Assembly: GCF_012271785.1 (NCBI RefSeq)
Contig: NZ_JAAWVT010000001.1
Location: 1,218,769-1,282,768, forward strand
DNA from: Paeniglutamicibacter terrestris
GTDB lineage: Bacteria > Actinomycetota > Actinomycetes > Actinomycetales > Micrococcaceae
Length of the DNA: 64,000 nucleotides
Reading direction: 5' to 3'
The notes under the pieces were generated by a model, which did no database searches, was not told where the DNA came from, and was given only the letters and a program-made list of their open reading frames with translations. This document shows positions 28,332 to 36,321 of the stretch, piece by piece; position 1 is the stretch's first letter, and each line of letters opens with the position of its first letter. A program made the translations under genes and the position numbers.

Positions 28332-29560
28332 GCAGACTCCTGATGTTGGCGAGCGGGTGAGAATCGGTCGGGACGGAAGTGATCGAAAGCAGGATCCCGG
28401 ACACCCGCCAAGAGTTCGGTGATGATGCGGGCGGCAATCGGCGCCAGCAGCACCCCGTGGCGAAAGAACCCAGTGGCGATGAGCAGTCCCGGAATTACTG
28501 TTCCGTTTGCAGCTTCGACACGTCCCAAGAGGGGTGCGTTATCCGGTGTTCCCGGGCGCGCACGCGCAGTGACTTCGCACAATTCGAGCTCAAGCACCGC
28601 CGGCAGTAGTACCTGGGCATCTCGCAATAGTTGGTGCACGCCACCGGCGCTGGCGCCGGCATTTGTGTCCTCGCGGGAGGTGGCCCCGATGACCACGGTG
28701 TGATCGTTGCGCGGCACCACGTACACGGGCAGGCCACGGACCACCCCGCGCACGGTGGCGGTGGTCAACGGACGCAGGTGTTCGGGAACGCGCAGGCGCA
28801 AAATGTCACCGTGGACCGGGCGCAGTGGAAGCACCAGGTGATGCGGTAGTCCGCCTAGTTCAAGGGCGCCCAGACCATTAGCCACAACAACCTCTGGAGC
28901 CCGTATTTCGCGCCCGTCATCCAGCACTACCCCGATAACCGGCGATGCGGTATCGGTGGGGTCCTGGTGCAGCAATTCGCGGGCGCGCGCGCGTATCAGC
29001 ACCTCATCCGCGCCGCGCCCCTCCCGCTCTGCGCCGACGGCGAGTAGCTGCTTCTGGATAGCAGCGGCCGCCAAACGAGGATCAACTTGATGATCGAGCG
29101 TTAACAGATGCGCCGAGGAGATATGCGGGGCCAGTAGCGGTTCCATGGTGCGCGCCTCACGAATACTGATCCGTGTGGCCTCAAGACCTAGACGCAGCCG
29201 GGCCTGCTGAAGATCCTCCAGGGCTATACGGTCCGCGGCATCAGCACCCAACATCAGTGTGGGCGTTGCACGGAAGCCGATGTCCATACCCGTCTCGGCA
29301 GTAATACGCGCCGCAAATTCCGGCCACCGGGCGGCAGAAGCTAGGGTGAGGGCCAGCAGTTGCTCTTCTTGATAATGCAACTCGCTGATGGGTGCCAGCA
29401 TGCCGGCAGCGGCAAACGTTGCACCGGTGGCGGGTTCTGGGTCAATGAGCGTGATGCTATGCCCCGCACGCTGCGCTTCGAGGGCAATGCTCAGGCCAAT
29501 GATTCCGCCGCCAATGACGGCAACGTCGCTACAAATGGGGTCGGGCACGGTGCACGACAT
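28328..29560 (-). CDS. thiO: glycine oxidase ThiO
   Basis: 410 aa DAO-family flavoenzyme. The FAD motif GGGIIGLSIALEAQRAGHS is followed by GATFAAAGMLAP, and the C-terminal RPGTPDNAPLLGRVE matches ThiO. It oxidises glycine to dehydroglycine for ThiG, as in aerobes lacking ThiH. ATG 29560 has GGAG directly upstream, at the end of the TPP riboswitch; the upstream part of the frame lies in the riboswitch. Confidence 0.92.
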
Positions 29561-29570
29561 TATTGTCTCC

Positions 29571-29680
29571 TTCCCTACGCCGGTATGAGCCGGATCAGGT
29601 TCCACGCCACCTTGATAATTCGGTGACGCCTATCGGTCGGCGCAATCGGCGCCCTCTCAGCCAGCTTTCCTGGCTCCCGC
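29571..29680 (-). promoter_or_regulatory. TPP riboswitch (THI element)
   Basis: Read on the minus strand it shows the conserved blocks CGGGAGCC, GCTGAGAGGG, then GAACCTGATCCGG and CATACCGGCGTAGGGAAGG. The last block runs into the ribosome site of thiO. This is a canonical thiamin pyrophosphate aptamer. With no terminator hairpin between it and thiO, it probably sequesters the ribosome site when TPP is bound. Confidence 0.95.
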
Positions 29681-29690
29681 GGTACTGAAC

Positions 29691-29697
29691 TAGTCTA
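29691..29697. promoter_or_regulatory. overlapping divergent -10 elements for thiE and thiO
   Basis: TAGTCTA reads as -10 TAGTCT on the plus strand and TAGACT on the minus strand. Plus-strand transcription would start at about 29703 at the thiE ATG (leaderless). Minus-strand transcription would start at about 29685, just before the riboswitch. No clear -35 is seen on either side. Confidence 0.4.
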
Positions 29698-29703
29698 TGA
29701 GAC

Positions 29704-30375
29704 ATGAGCCAGATCACCGCGCAAGATGAAGCAACACCCGACTTATCCGCAGCAACGATTTCCGCCGCCCGCCTATATGTCTGCACCGATGCCCGCAGCG
29801 AGCGTGGGGATTTCGCCGAGTTCATCACCGCCGCCTACGCCGGCGGTGTGGATATCATCCAGTTACGCGATAAGAGCATTGACGCTGCCCACGAGCTTGA
29901 ATTGTTGGGAGTGCTGAGGGAGGTCGCCGAGAAGTTCGGCAAGCCGTTCTCGGTGAACGATCGCGCCGATTTGGCCATGCTCTCCGACGCTCCGGTATTC
30001 CACGTGGGCCAAACCGATCTTCCGTTGCCCAGCGTTAGGTCGCTGCTCGGACCCGAGGTCGTTCTTGGCCTCTCCAGTCACGATCCGGCTCAAATCACCG
30101 CCGCCGCAGCGGACCCGAACACCGACTACTTCTGCGTCGGACCGCTCTGGGCCACACCGACCAAGCCAGGTCGCGCGGCAGTGGGATTAGAAATGGTGGA
30201 ACACGCCGCATCTCTGAAAACGACTAAACCGTGGTTCGCCATTGGTGGGATCGATCTCTCAAATGTGGATCAGGTGGTTGCCGCAGGTGCCTCGCGCATC
30301 GTGGTGGTGCGCGCGATCACCGATGCGGATGATCCTGCCGCGGCTGCCCAGGCACTACTTTCGAGGTTGCCATAA
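29704..30375 (+). CDS. thiE: thiamine-phosphate synthase
   Basis: 223 aa TIM barrel that couples thiazole phosphate and HMP pyrophosphate to thiamin phosphate. The motifs GVDIIQLRDKS, FSVNDRADLA, GLSSHDPAQI and the phosphate-binding GPLWATPTKPG are present. It is divergent from the TPP-controlled operon and has no aptamer of its own. The ATG lies only 24 bases from the end of the riboswitch DNA and there is no Shine-Dalgarno, so the mRNA may be leaderless. An initial 15-residue extension precedes the fold. Confidence 0.92.
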   Translation: MSQITAQDEATPDLSAATISAARLYVCTDARSERGDFAEFITAAYAGGVDIIQLRDKSIDAAHELELLGVLREVAEKFGKPFSVNDRADLAMLSDAPVFHVGQTDLPLPSVRSLLGPEVVLGLSSHDPAQITAAAADPNTDYFCVGPLWATPTKPGRAAVGLEMVEHAASLKTTKPWFAIGGIDLSNVDQVVAAGASRIVVVRAITDADDPAAAAQALLSRLP

Positions 30376-30506
30376 ATCGGCTAAGCGGCAGGGGCACCGG
30401 ACCCCAGACTCGCCGGATTCCTCACGAATTGCCGTTCCTCACCGCAGGGAACCTGAGGCTAAGAGACAGTAGCCCGGGCACAACATAGCACCTCATGAAA
30501 CCTTCC

Positions 30507-30535
30507 TTGACAAAATATCTGAGTCTACTCATAAT
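30507..30535 (+). promoter_or_regulatory. promoter of the hydrolase operon
   Basis: Consensus -35 TTGACA (30507-30512), a 17-base spacer, and -10 CATAAT (30530-30535). The -10 box lies inside the TetR-type palindrome at 30526-30541. Confidence 0.7.
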
Positions 30536-30541
30536 TGAGTA
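30526..30541. promoter_or_regulatory. candidate TetR operator 1
   Basis: Perfect 16-bp palindrome TACTCATAATTGAGTA covering the -10 box. The core ACTCA-N3-TTGAGT recurs as ACTCA-N3-TTGATT upstream of the local TetR gene (34158-34171), so the TetR at 33523-34125 is the likely binder. Confidence 0.65.
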
Positions 30542-30571
30542 TGATCGGTTTAGTGGAAAGAGGAAGCCTCC

Positions 30572-30613
30572 GTGCACAATTCACACGAGGCAGAAAGCCA
30601 AGAGTTGATATGA
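30572..30613 (+). CDS. possible 13-residue leader peptide coupled to the hydrolase gene
   Basis: GTG 30572 has a good Shine-Dalgarno (AGAGGAAG, 5 bases spacing) and opens a 13-codon frame (MHNSHEAESQELI). Its TGA overlaps the ATG of the alpha/beta hydrolase (ATGA at 30610-30613). The hydrolase start itself has only a weak site, so the leader could couple translation. Small size makes this uncertain. Confidence 0.35.
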   Translation: MHNSHEAESQELI

Positions 30614-31485
30614 CAACGTCACCACACGAAGAGGAATCCACTGCGAGGCGGTTCGTGGCGGCGCCAACCCGGACCATCGCGGCCGCGGGTGCACACTTCG
30701 TGTACCGAGAGCTCGGCGATGAAATTGGTCATGAGGTGCCGCTGGTGGCACTGACACATCTCGGCGCAAACCTCGACAGCTGGGACCCGGAACTTATCGA
30801 CGCGCTCGCCACCCAACGCCGCGTGATCATGATCGGGTATCGAGGAGTTGGCTCGTCCACCGGGACCCCACGGGACCGGTTCGATCAGATGGCGCAGGAC
30901 GCGATCGCTGCCATCCGCGCACTGGGCCTAACCCGCGTTGACCTGTTCGGATTGTCGATGGGCGGCATGGTCGCTCAAGAGGTTCTCCGGCTTGCTCCGG
31001 ATCTGGTGGACCGGGTCATTCTCGCCGGGACCGGCCCTCAGGGCGGCCCCGGATTGACCCGGATGACGGGTACCTTAGTGCGCGGAATTCTGCGCGGGGC
31101 GGCGAGCCTCACAAACCCAACGACGTTGCTCTTCTTCACCCGAAGCGACAACGCCAAGCACGCGGCGAGGGCGTACCAAGCACGGCTCAAGCTACGCCGA
31201 ACCGGTAGGGATAAGCCGGTGCGACCCGGCGTCCTGGTGGCACAGCTCCGTGCGGTCAAACGGTGGGGGCAGCAACCGAATCCTCCATCTGGACCCACGT
31301 TCCCGAGGCCAGTGCTGATCCTGCACGGCGATTCCGACCGCATGGTCAGCGTCGAGAACGCCGATGCCCTGCTGCGGCCGTTCCCCCAGGCGAAGCTGCA
31401 GGTTTATCCGGACTCCGGTCACGGCGTCGTATTCCAGAATCGACAGTCCATCACCGGCGCCATCAATCATTTCCTCCGCCGCTGA
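30610..31485 (+). CDS. alpha/beta hydrolase
   Basis: 291 aa. The nucleophile elbow is GLSMGG (Ser), the acid lies in HGDSDRMV, and the histidine in DSGHGVVF, completing a catalytic triad. The oxyanion region is LTHLGANLDSWD. It is a paralog of the protein encoded at 32593-33450. I place the start at ATG 30610 because the N-terminus (MTTSP, then a TI(A/T)A(A/G)G segment) then aligns with the paralog. An upstream ATG at 30541 overlaps the operator. The substrate is unknown; the operon context suggests lactone, ester or haloperoxidase-like chemistry. Confidence 0.85.
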   Translation: MTTSPHEEESTARRFVAAPTRTIAAAGAHFVYRELGDEIGHEVPLVALTHLGANLDSWDPELIDALATQRRVIMIGYRGVGSSTGTPRDRFDQMAQDAIAAIRALGLTRVDLFGLSMGGMVAQEVLRLAPDLVDRVILAGTGPQGGPGLTRMTGTLVRGILRGAASLTNPTTLLFFTRSDNAKHAARAYQARLKLRRTGRDKPVRPGVLVAQLRAVKRWGQQPNPPSGPTFPRPVLILHGDSDRMVSVENADALLRPFPQAKLQVYPDSGHGVVFQNRQSITGAINHFLRR

Positions 31486-31535
31486 ATACGGCGCCTTCAC
31501 CACCACCAAGACACTGACATCAAGGAGATAGATTC

Positions 31536-32531
31536 GTGCGAGCATTCACCATAGACAAGTACAAAGCGCCCCTGCGCGAGGCCAACATCGAGGAACCCAC
31601 TGTGGGCGAACGGGACGTGTTGGTGCAGGTTCTCGCGGCCGGCGTCAACCAGCTTGATGAGAAGATCCGGGACGGGGAGTTCAAGACGATCCTGCCCTAC
31701 AAGACCCCGCTTACCCTCGGCCACGACGTCGCGGGCACCGTCCTGAGCGTCGGCTCGCGGGTCCGCGGTTTCAAGGCCGGCGATACGGTGTTCGCCAGGC
31801 CGCGGGATCACCGGATCGGGACCTTCGCCGAACGCATCGCGATCGACGAGGCAGATGTGGCTCTCGCGCCGACCACGATTGAAGCAGACGGGGCAGCTTC
31901 CCTGCCGCTGGTGGCACTGACGGCCTGGCAGGCGTTGGTGGTCAGGGGAAATGTGCAACCTGGCCAGAAGATCCTGATCCATGCCGGGGCCGGCGGCGTC
32001 GGATCAATCACCATCCAGCTAGCCAAACACCTCGGCGCCCACGTGGCCACCACCGCGTCGGCGAAGAACGCCGACTTTGTCCGTGGACTCGGAGCGGACG
32101 AGGTCATCGACTACCGTACCCAGGACTTCGAAAAAGAGCTCTCCGGGTACGACCTGGTGCTAGACAGCCTCGGCGGAGAGAACTTGGAGAAATCCTTGCG
32201 AATCCTCCGCCCGGGCGGGAAAGCGATCGGGATCTCCGGCCCACCGGACCCTGACTTCGCCCGCAAGGCCGGACTGAATCCGCTGCTCCGCCTGGCGGTC
32301 ACCGCGCTGAGCGCCAAGATTCGCAAGCAGGCCAAGAAGCTCGGTGTGAGCTACGAGTTCCTCTTCATGGACGCCAGCGGCGACCAGCTGCGTGAGATCG
32401 CGGCCCTCGTCGATCGTGGCGTGCTGCGACCGGTCGTGGGAAAGACCTTCCCCTTCGAGCAGGCTCCGCAGGCCCTCGAAGCACTGGCCAAGGGTGGCAT
32501 CCGTGGCAAGGTCGTCATCACCGGCGCCTGA
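31536..32531 (+). CDS. NADP-dependent quinone/enone oxidoreductase (zinc-independent MDR family)
   Basis: 331 aa medium-chain reductase. The N-terminal GroES-like part carries LGHDVAGTVLSVGSRV. The Rossmann part has HAGAGGVGSITIQLAKHLGAHV, and the DLVLDSLGGENLEKSL segment is typical of quinone oxidoreductases and reticulon-4-interacting-protein-like enzymes. No zinc-binding cysteines are seen. It reduces quinones or activated alkenes with NADPH. GTG 31536 has AAGGAG upstream; it is the second gene of the TetR-controlled operon. Confidence 0.88.
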   Translation: MRAFTIDKYKAPLREANIEEPTVGERDVLVQVLAAGVNQLDEKIRDGEFKTILPYKTPLTLGHDVAGTVLSVGSRVRGFKAGDTVFARPRDHRIGTFAERIAIDEADVALAPTTIEADGAASLPLVALTAWQALVVRGNVQPGQKILIHAGAGGVGSITIQLAKHLGAHVATTASAKNADFVRGLGADEVIDYRTQDFEKELSGYDLVLDSLGGENLEKSLRILRPGGKAIGISGPPDPDFARKAGLNPLLRLAVTALSAKIRKQAKKLGVSYEFLFMDASGDQLREIAALVDRGVLRPVVGKTFPFEQAPQALEALAKGGIRGKVVITGA

Positions 32532-32592
32532 CCCGAAGCACGTCGCGGACCAGCAGCATTCCGCAAGTCCCAACCGAGAAGGAGCAATTATC

Positions 32593-33450
32593 GTGACCAC
32601 CACCAACGAACCAGTCATCACCTCGTACGCCCAGGCCCCCACCAAGTCCATCACCGCGGGAGGCATCAGCTTCGCCTACCGCGAGCTTGGCCCCAAAGGC
32701 GGCATCCCCGTCGTATTCTTCGTGCACCTCGCCGCGACCCTGGATAACTGGGATCCGCGCATCGTAGACGCCATCGCGCTGAGCCGCCACGTCATCACCT
32801 TCGACCAGCAAGGTGTAGGCGCCTCCTCCGGAACGGTTCCCGACACCCTCGAGGCCGCCGCGGACGACGCCTACACATTCATCAGCGCGCTCGGGTTCGA
32901 GAAGATCGACGCGTTCACCTTCTCCATGGGTGGCTTCATCGCCCAGGATCTGGCCGTTAAGCACCCCGAGCTCATCCGCAAGCTAGTGCTCACCGGCACC
33001 GGACCGCGCGGCGGCAAGAACATCGACAAGGTCGTGGGCGTGACCTACTGGGACATCCTGCGCGCAACGCTGACCCGTTCCGATCCCAAGGAGTTCCTCT
33101 TCTTCGACCGCGACAAGGTTGGCAAGAAGGCAGGCAAGGCCTTTGTGGAACGCCTCACAGAGCGCACCGTGGACCGCGACAAGGCCATTACCACCGCGGC
33201 CTTGCGCACCCAGCTGAAGGCCATCGTGAGCTACGGCCGCTCGGCGCCCTCGGACCTGTCGGTCTTCACCGGGCCGACGCTGATCGCCAATGGCGACAAT
33301 GACCGAATGGTTCCCTCCATCCTCTCCGCGGACCTGCACCAACGCATCAAGGGTTCGGAGCTGATCATCTACCCGAATTCCGGCCATGGCGGTATCTTCC
33401 AGTACTGGGAGAAGTTTGCCCCGGTTGCCGCCGAGTTCCTCGCCGACTAA
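32593..33450 (+). CDS. alpha/beta hydrolase (paralog)
   Basis: 285 aa with a catalytic triad in FSMGGF (Ser), NGDNDRMVPS (Asp) and NSGHGGIFQYW (His). The oxyanion region HLAATLDNWDPR resembles that of the first hydrolase of the operon, and the two share the (A/V)L(A/T)GTGP(Q/R)GG segment. GTG 32593 has AAGGAG upstream; the frame is open further upstream only inside the preceding gene. It is the third gene of the operon. Confidence 0.87.
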   Translation: MTTTNEPVITSYAQAPTKSITAGGISFAYRELGPKGGIPVVFFVHLAATLDNWDPRIVDAIALSRHVITFDQQGVGASSGTVPDTLEAAADDAYTFISALGFEKIDAFTFSMGGFIAQDLAVKHPELIRKLVLTGTGPRGGKNIDKVVGVTYWDILRATLTRSDPKEFLFFDRDKVGKKAGKAFVERLTERTVDRDKAITTAALRTQLKAIVSYGRSAPSDLSVFTGPTLIANGDNDRMVPSILSADLHQRIKGSELIIYPNSGHGGIFQYWEKFAPVAAEFLAD

Positions 33451-33522
33451 CCCCTCCCATTCGGGAAATATCACCACCACACCGCAGGATGCAACACCGC
33501 CTGCGGCATCAGGGGCGCGGGG

Positions 33523-34125
33523 TCAGCGGGGCAGGATCGCCGCAAGCTGCGTGCGGATCTGCGCAAGAATCTCCTGGTTGCTCGCACCGACATTCACGCT
33601 TGCCGCTAGGTCCATGAACATAATCGCCGAAACCACCCCGGCAAGCGTTGCGGCCTCCGGCGCCGCAACCTGCGCTCGCTCAACAAGGATCTCGGCAACG
33701 GCTTGCTGCGTCTGCGCAACGATGGACAGTGCCTCGGCATGGTGTGGTTCGGACGGGTCTCCGAAGACCATCTCCCGCAGGTACGTGCGGCCGTTCTCCA
33801 CTTGGACACGGTTGCAGTCCACGACCTCTGCAATCAGCGCCAGCATCCCGTCGAGGGCGGTTTCCGTGTCAGCAACTGCGGCGCGCCCGCGCTCCAGCGC
33901 TGCGGCGTAGTGAAGGTTCTGCACCAGCAGCAGCAACTCACCCTTGGTCTTGGCATAAAGGAACAACGTGCCGGTACCGATATCCGCGGCATCGGCGATC
34001 TGCTGGGTGGTGACTTCGTCAACGCCGTACTCGGCGAACAACTGACTGGCGGCCGCGGTGATGCGCTCGAGCTTGGCCTGCTTATTCCGCTCGCGTCGAC
34101 CGAGGGGCTGGGGCTCGACTGGCAT
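33523..34125 (-). CDS. TetR/AcrR family repressor of the detoxification island
   Basis: 200 aa. A basic start (RRERNKQAKLERI) precedes the helix-turn-helix VTTQQIADAADIGTGTLFLYAKTKGEL, and a helical ligand domain follows. ATG 34125 has a near-perfect AGGAGG upstream. It lies between the hydrolase operon and the OYE-SDR operon, convergent with the first and divergent from the second. The operator core ACTCA-N3-TTGA(G/T)T is present at both promoters, so it probably controls both and itself. Confidence 0.9.
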   Translation of the reverse strand: MPVEPQPLGRRERNKQAKLERITAAASQLFAEYGVDEVTTQQIADAADIGTGTLFLYAKTKGELLLLVQNLHYAAALERGRAAVADTETALDGMLALIAEVVDCNRVQVENGRTYLREMVFGDPSEPHHAEALSIVAQTQQAVAEILVERAQVAAPEAATLAGVVSAIMFMDLAASVNVGASNQEILAQIRTQLAAILPR

Positions 34126-34156
34126 CGGGGGTTCCTCCTGGAATAAACTATGACTA

Positions 34157-34172
34157 GACTCAGTTTTGATTA
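34157..34172. promoter_or_regulatory. candidate TetR operator 2
   Basis: GACTCAGTTTTGATTA lies in the divergent region between tetR and the OYE gene and shares ACTCA-N3-TTGA with operator 1. It is flanked by a wider inverted repeat TGACTA / TAGTCA (34151-34156 and 34173-34178). Confidence 0.55.
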
Positions 34173-34290
34173 TAGTCACTGTTGCGTGGACTCGGAAATA
34201 TCTTCACTCATTCTCCCACGATGGTGCGAGACCACCGGGTCGCGCGCCGGTTGCAGTGCTCCTCCACTAGTTGCAAAGGAAACCCTCGTA

Positions 34291-35367
34291 ATGACGTCAT
34301 CTTCCCTGTGGCAGCCGTTCACTCTCGGCCGGATTGAACTGCCCCATCGCCTAGCCCTGGCACCCATGACCCGCAACCGCTCAAACGCCGATGGCACGCC
34401 AGGTGAGCACGTGGCGGCCTACTACGCCCAGCGTGCATCGCTGGGACTGGTCATCAGCGAGGGAACCCAGCCCTCCGCGGACGGCCAGGGCTACTTCAAC
34501 ACGCCCGGCATCTACACCCCCGAACAGATCGAGGCATGGCGGAACGTCGCCGACGCGGTGCATGAGAAGGGTGGGCACCTGTTCATCCAGCTGATGCACG
34601 TCGGGCGAATCTCTCACCCGGAGAACACCGAGCACCACCGTCAATCAGTCGCTCCGTCCGCGATCTCCGCCGAGCAGGAGATCTACACCGCCGCGGGGCC
34701 GAAGCAAACCCCCGCCCCGCGCGAGCTGAGCATCGAAGAGATCCAGGAAGTCATCGGCGAGTTCCGGCACGCCGCGGCCGCGGCCATCGCAGCAGGAGCC
34801 GACGGGGTGGAAATTCACGCCGCCAACGGCTACCTGCTGCACCAGTTCCTGGCCCCGAATGCCAATGAGCGCACGGACGAATATGGCGGATCGGTTCAGA
34901 ACCGCTCCCGCTTTGTCGTCGAGGTCGCACGGGCCGTGGCGGAGGAAATCGGCGCAGATCGCACCGGCATCCGCATCTCCCCCGCCTTCCCACTCGGCGG
35001 TCTAAACGAGGGTGACGCCGCGGCGGTGCACGCCCAGTACCAGCACCTGGTGGGCGAGCTCGCCCCATTGAACCTGGTCTACCTGCATGTTCACCACCTG
35101 GGCGACGACGTCTTGCTGCGCTCCTTGCGCGACGCGTGGCCCACCGCGGTACTCGTGGTCCGCTACGGCCGCGATCGAGACTCGATTGCCGCCGACATCG
35201 ACGCGGGTCTGGCAGACATTGCCCCGTTGGGGCGCTTCGCCCTGGCCAACCCGGACGTTGTTGAGCGGCTGCGCACCGATGCGCCGCTCAACGACCTCGA
35301 CCCGAGAACGCTCTACACCGGAGGGGCCAACGGCTACATCGATTACCCGGTCCTCGCCCAGGTCTGA
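34291..35367 (+). CDS. old yellow enzyme-type alkene reductase
   Basis: 358 aa FMN-dependent TIM barrel that reduces the double bond of alpha,beta-unsaturated carbonyls or nitro compounds. Signature segments are LAPMTRNRSNADG, GLVISEGTQPS, IQLMHVGRISHPE, and EIHAANGYLLHQFLAPNAN with the substrate-binding His/Asn pair. RTDEYGGSVQNRSRF follows. The usual GYL-x-x-QFL is intact. ATG 34291 has AAAGGA upstream. It is the first gene of a two-gene transcript with the SDR. Confidence 0.92.
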   Translation: MTSSSLWQPFTLGRIELPHRLALAPMTRNRSNADGTPGEHVAAYYAQRASLGLVISEGTQPSADGQGYFNTPGIYTPEQIEAWRNVADAVHEKGGHLFIQLMHVGRISHPENTEHHRQSVAPSAISAEQEIYTAAGPKQTPAPRELSIEEIQEVIGEFRHAAAAAIAAGADGVEIHAANGYLLHQFLAPNANERTDEYGGSVQNRSRFVVEVARAVAEEIGADRTGIRISPAFPLGGLNEGDAAAVHAQYQHLVGELAPLNLVYLHVHHLGDDVLLRSLRDAWPTAVLVVRYGRDRDSIAADIDAGLADIAPLGRFALANPDVVERLRTDAPLNDLDPRTLYTGGANGYIDYPVLAQV

Positions 35368-35442
35368 TACCACCACACCACCGGGCGCCGCTGTGCGGAT
35401 TCGCCCGAACATCAACGTCTTAGAGCAAAGGAAACACCCATC

Positions 35443-36156
35443 ATGACTTCATTAAATGGCGCCATCGTCCTCGTCACCGGCGCGAACGGGGGAATAGGCG
35501 GGCACTTTGTTCGCGAAGCCCTCGCCCGCGGCGCAGCCAAGGTGTACGCCTCCGCCCGCACCCCGCAAGAATGGGACGACGCACGCGTCGTGCCACTGCG
35601 CCTCGACGTGACCGACCCCGCATCCATCGCGGCCGCCGTTGAGGCTGCGGCCGATACGACGGTGTTGATCAACAACGCCGGCGCAGGGGTGTCCTCCCCC
35701 GGCATCCTCACCCAGAGCGATGAGGAAATCCGGCGCAATGTCGAAACCAACTTCCTCGGCCCGCTCTTCCTCACCCGTGCCTTCGCACCCGTCCTAACCA
35801 CGAAGGCAGGTGACACGGCGATCATCAACATCCACTCGGCCCTCGCCTGGTACGCCACGGTAGGGATTTACTCGGCCACCAAGGCCGCTTTGTGGTCAGC
35901 GACGAACTCCCTGCGCCTCGAACTTCAGCCCGCGGGTGTCCAGGTCGTCGGTGTGCACGTCGGTTGGGTCGATACCCCCATGGCCGCCGGCACCACCGAT
36001 CCGAAGCTGGATCCCGCGGTCCTGGTGAGCAAGGTCCTTGATGCGACCGAGGCGGGCGAGTACGAAGTCCTCGCCGATGACACCTCCGTGCAGCTCAAGG
36101 CCGCACTTTCGGCCCCGCTTCAGGCTCTCTACACGCAGCTCAGCGCTGCGGAGTAG
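35443..36156 (+). CDS. short-chain dehydrogenase/reductase
   Basis: 237 aa classical SDR. The cofactor motif TGANGGIGGHF lies at the N-terminus. NNAG is present in LINNAGAG, and the catalytic Ser-Tyr-Lys set is read as Ser (INIHSALAWYATVG) with YSATKAAL. It reduces or oxidises a carbonyl/alcohol group with NAD(P). It follows the OYE gene by 75 bases and ends at a strong terminator. Confidence 0.9.
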   Translation: MTSLNGAIVLVTGANGGIGGHFVREALARGAAKVYASARTPQEWDDARVVPLRLDVTDPASIAAAVEAAADTTVLINNAGAGVSSPGILTQSDEEIRRNVETNFLGPLFLTRAFAPVLTTKAGDTAIINIHSALAWYATVGIYSATKAALWSATNSLRLELQPAGVQVVGVHVGWVDTPMAAGTTDPKLDPAVLVSKVLDATEAGEYEVLADDTSVQLKAALSAPLQALYTQLSAAE

Positions 36157-36168
36157 GTATTCCGGTGC

Positions 36169-36200
36169 GGATGCCGGCGCTTTTACGAGCGCCGGCATCC
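36169..36200 (+). terminator. terminator of the OYE-SDR operon
   Basis: Perfect 13-bp stem GGATGCCGGCGCT / AGCGCCGGCATCC with a 6-base loop 12 bases after the SDR stop codon. There is no long U-run. Confidence 0.75.
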
Positions 36201-36321
36201 CCGGCCGCTCCGGGCCTGTCCCAAGGTCAAGCAGTTTTCAAGAAGCTCACTTCACGGTGCTGGCGCTAGTGTAGGCATCGGGAGTTTCGGCGACGCGGAA
36301 CCTGCAGCAGATGGAGAGACG

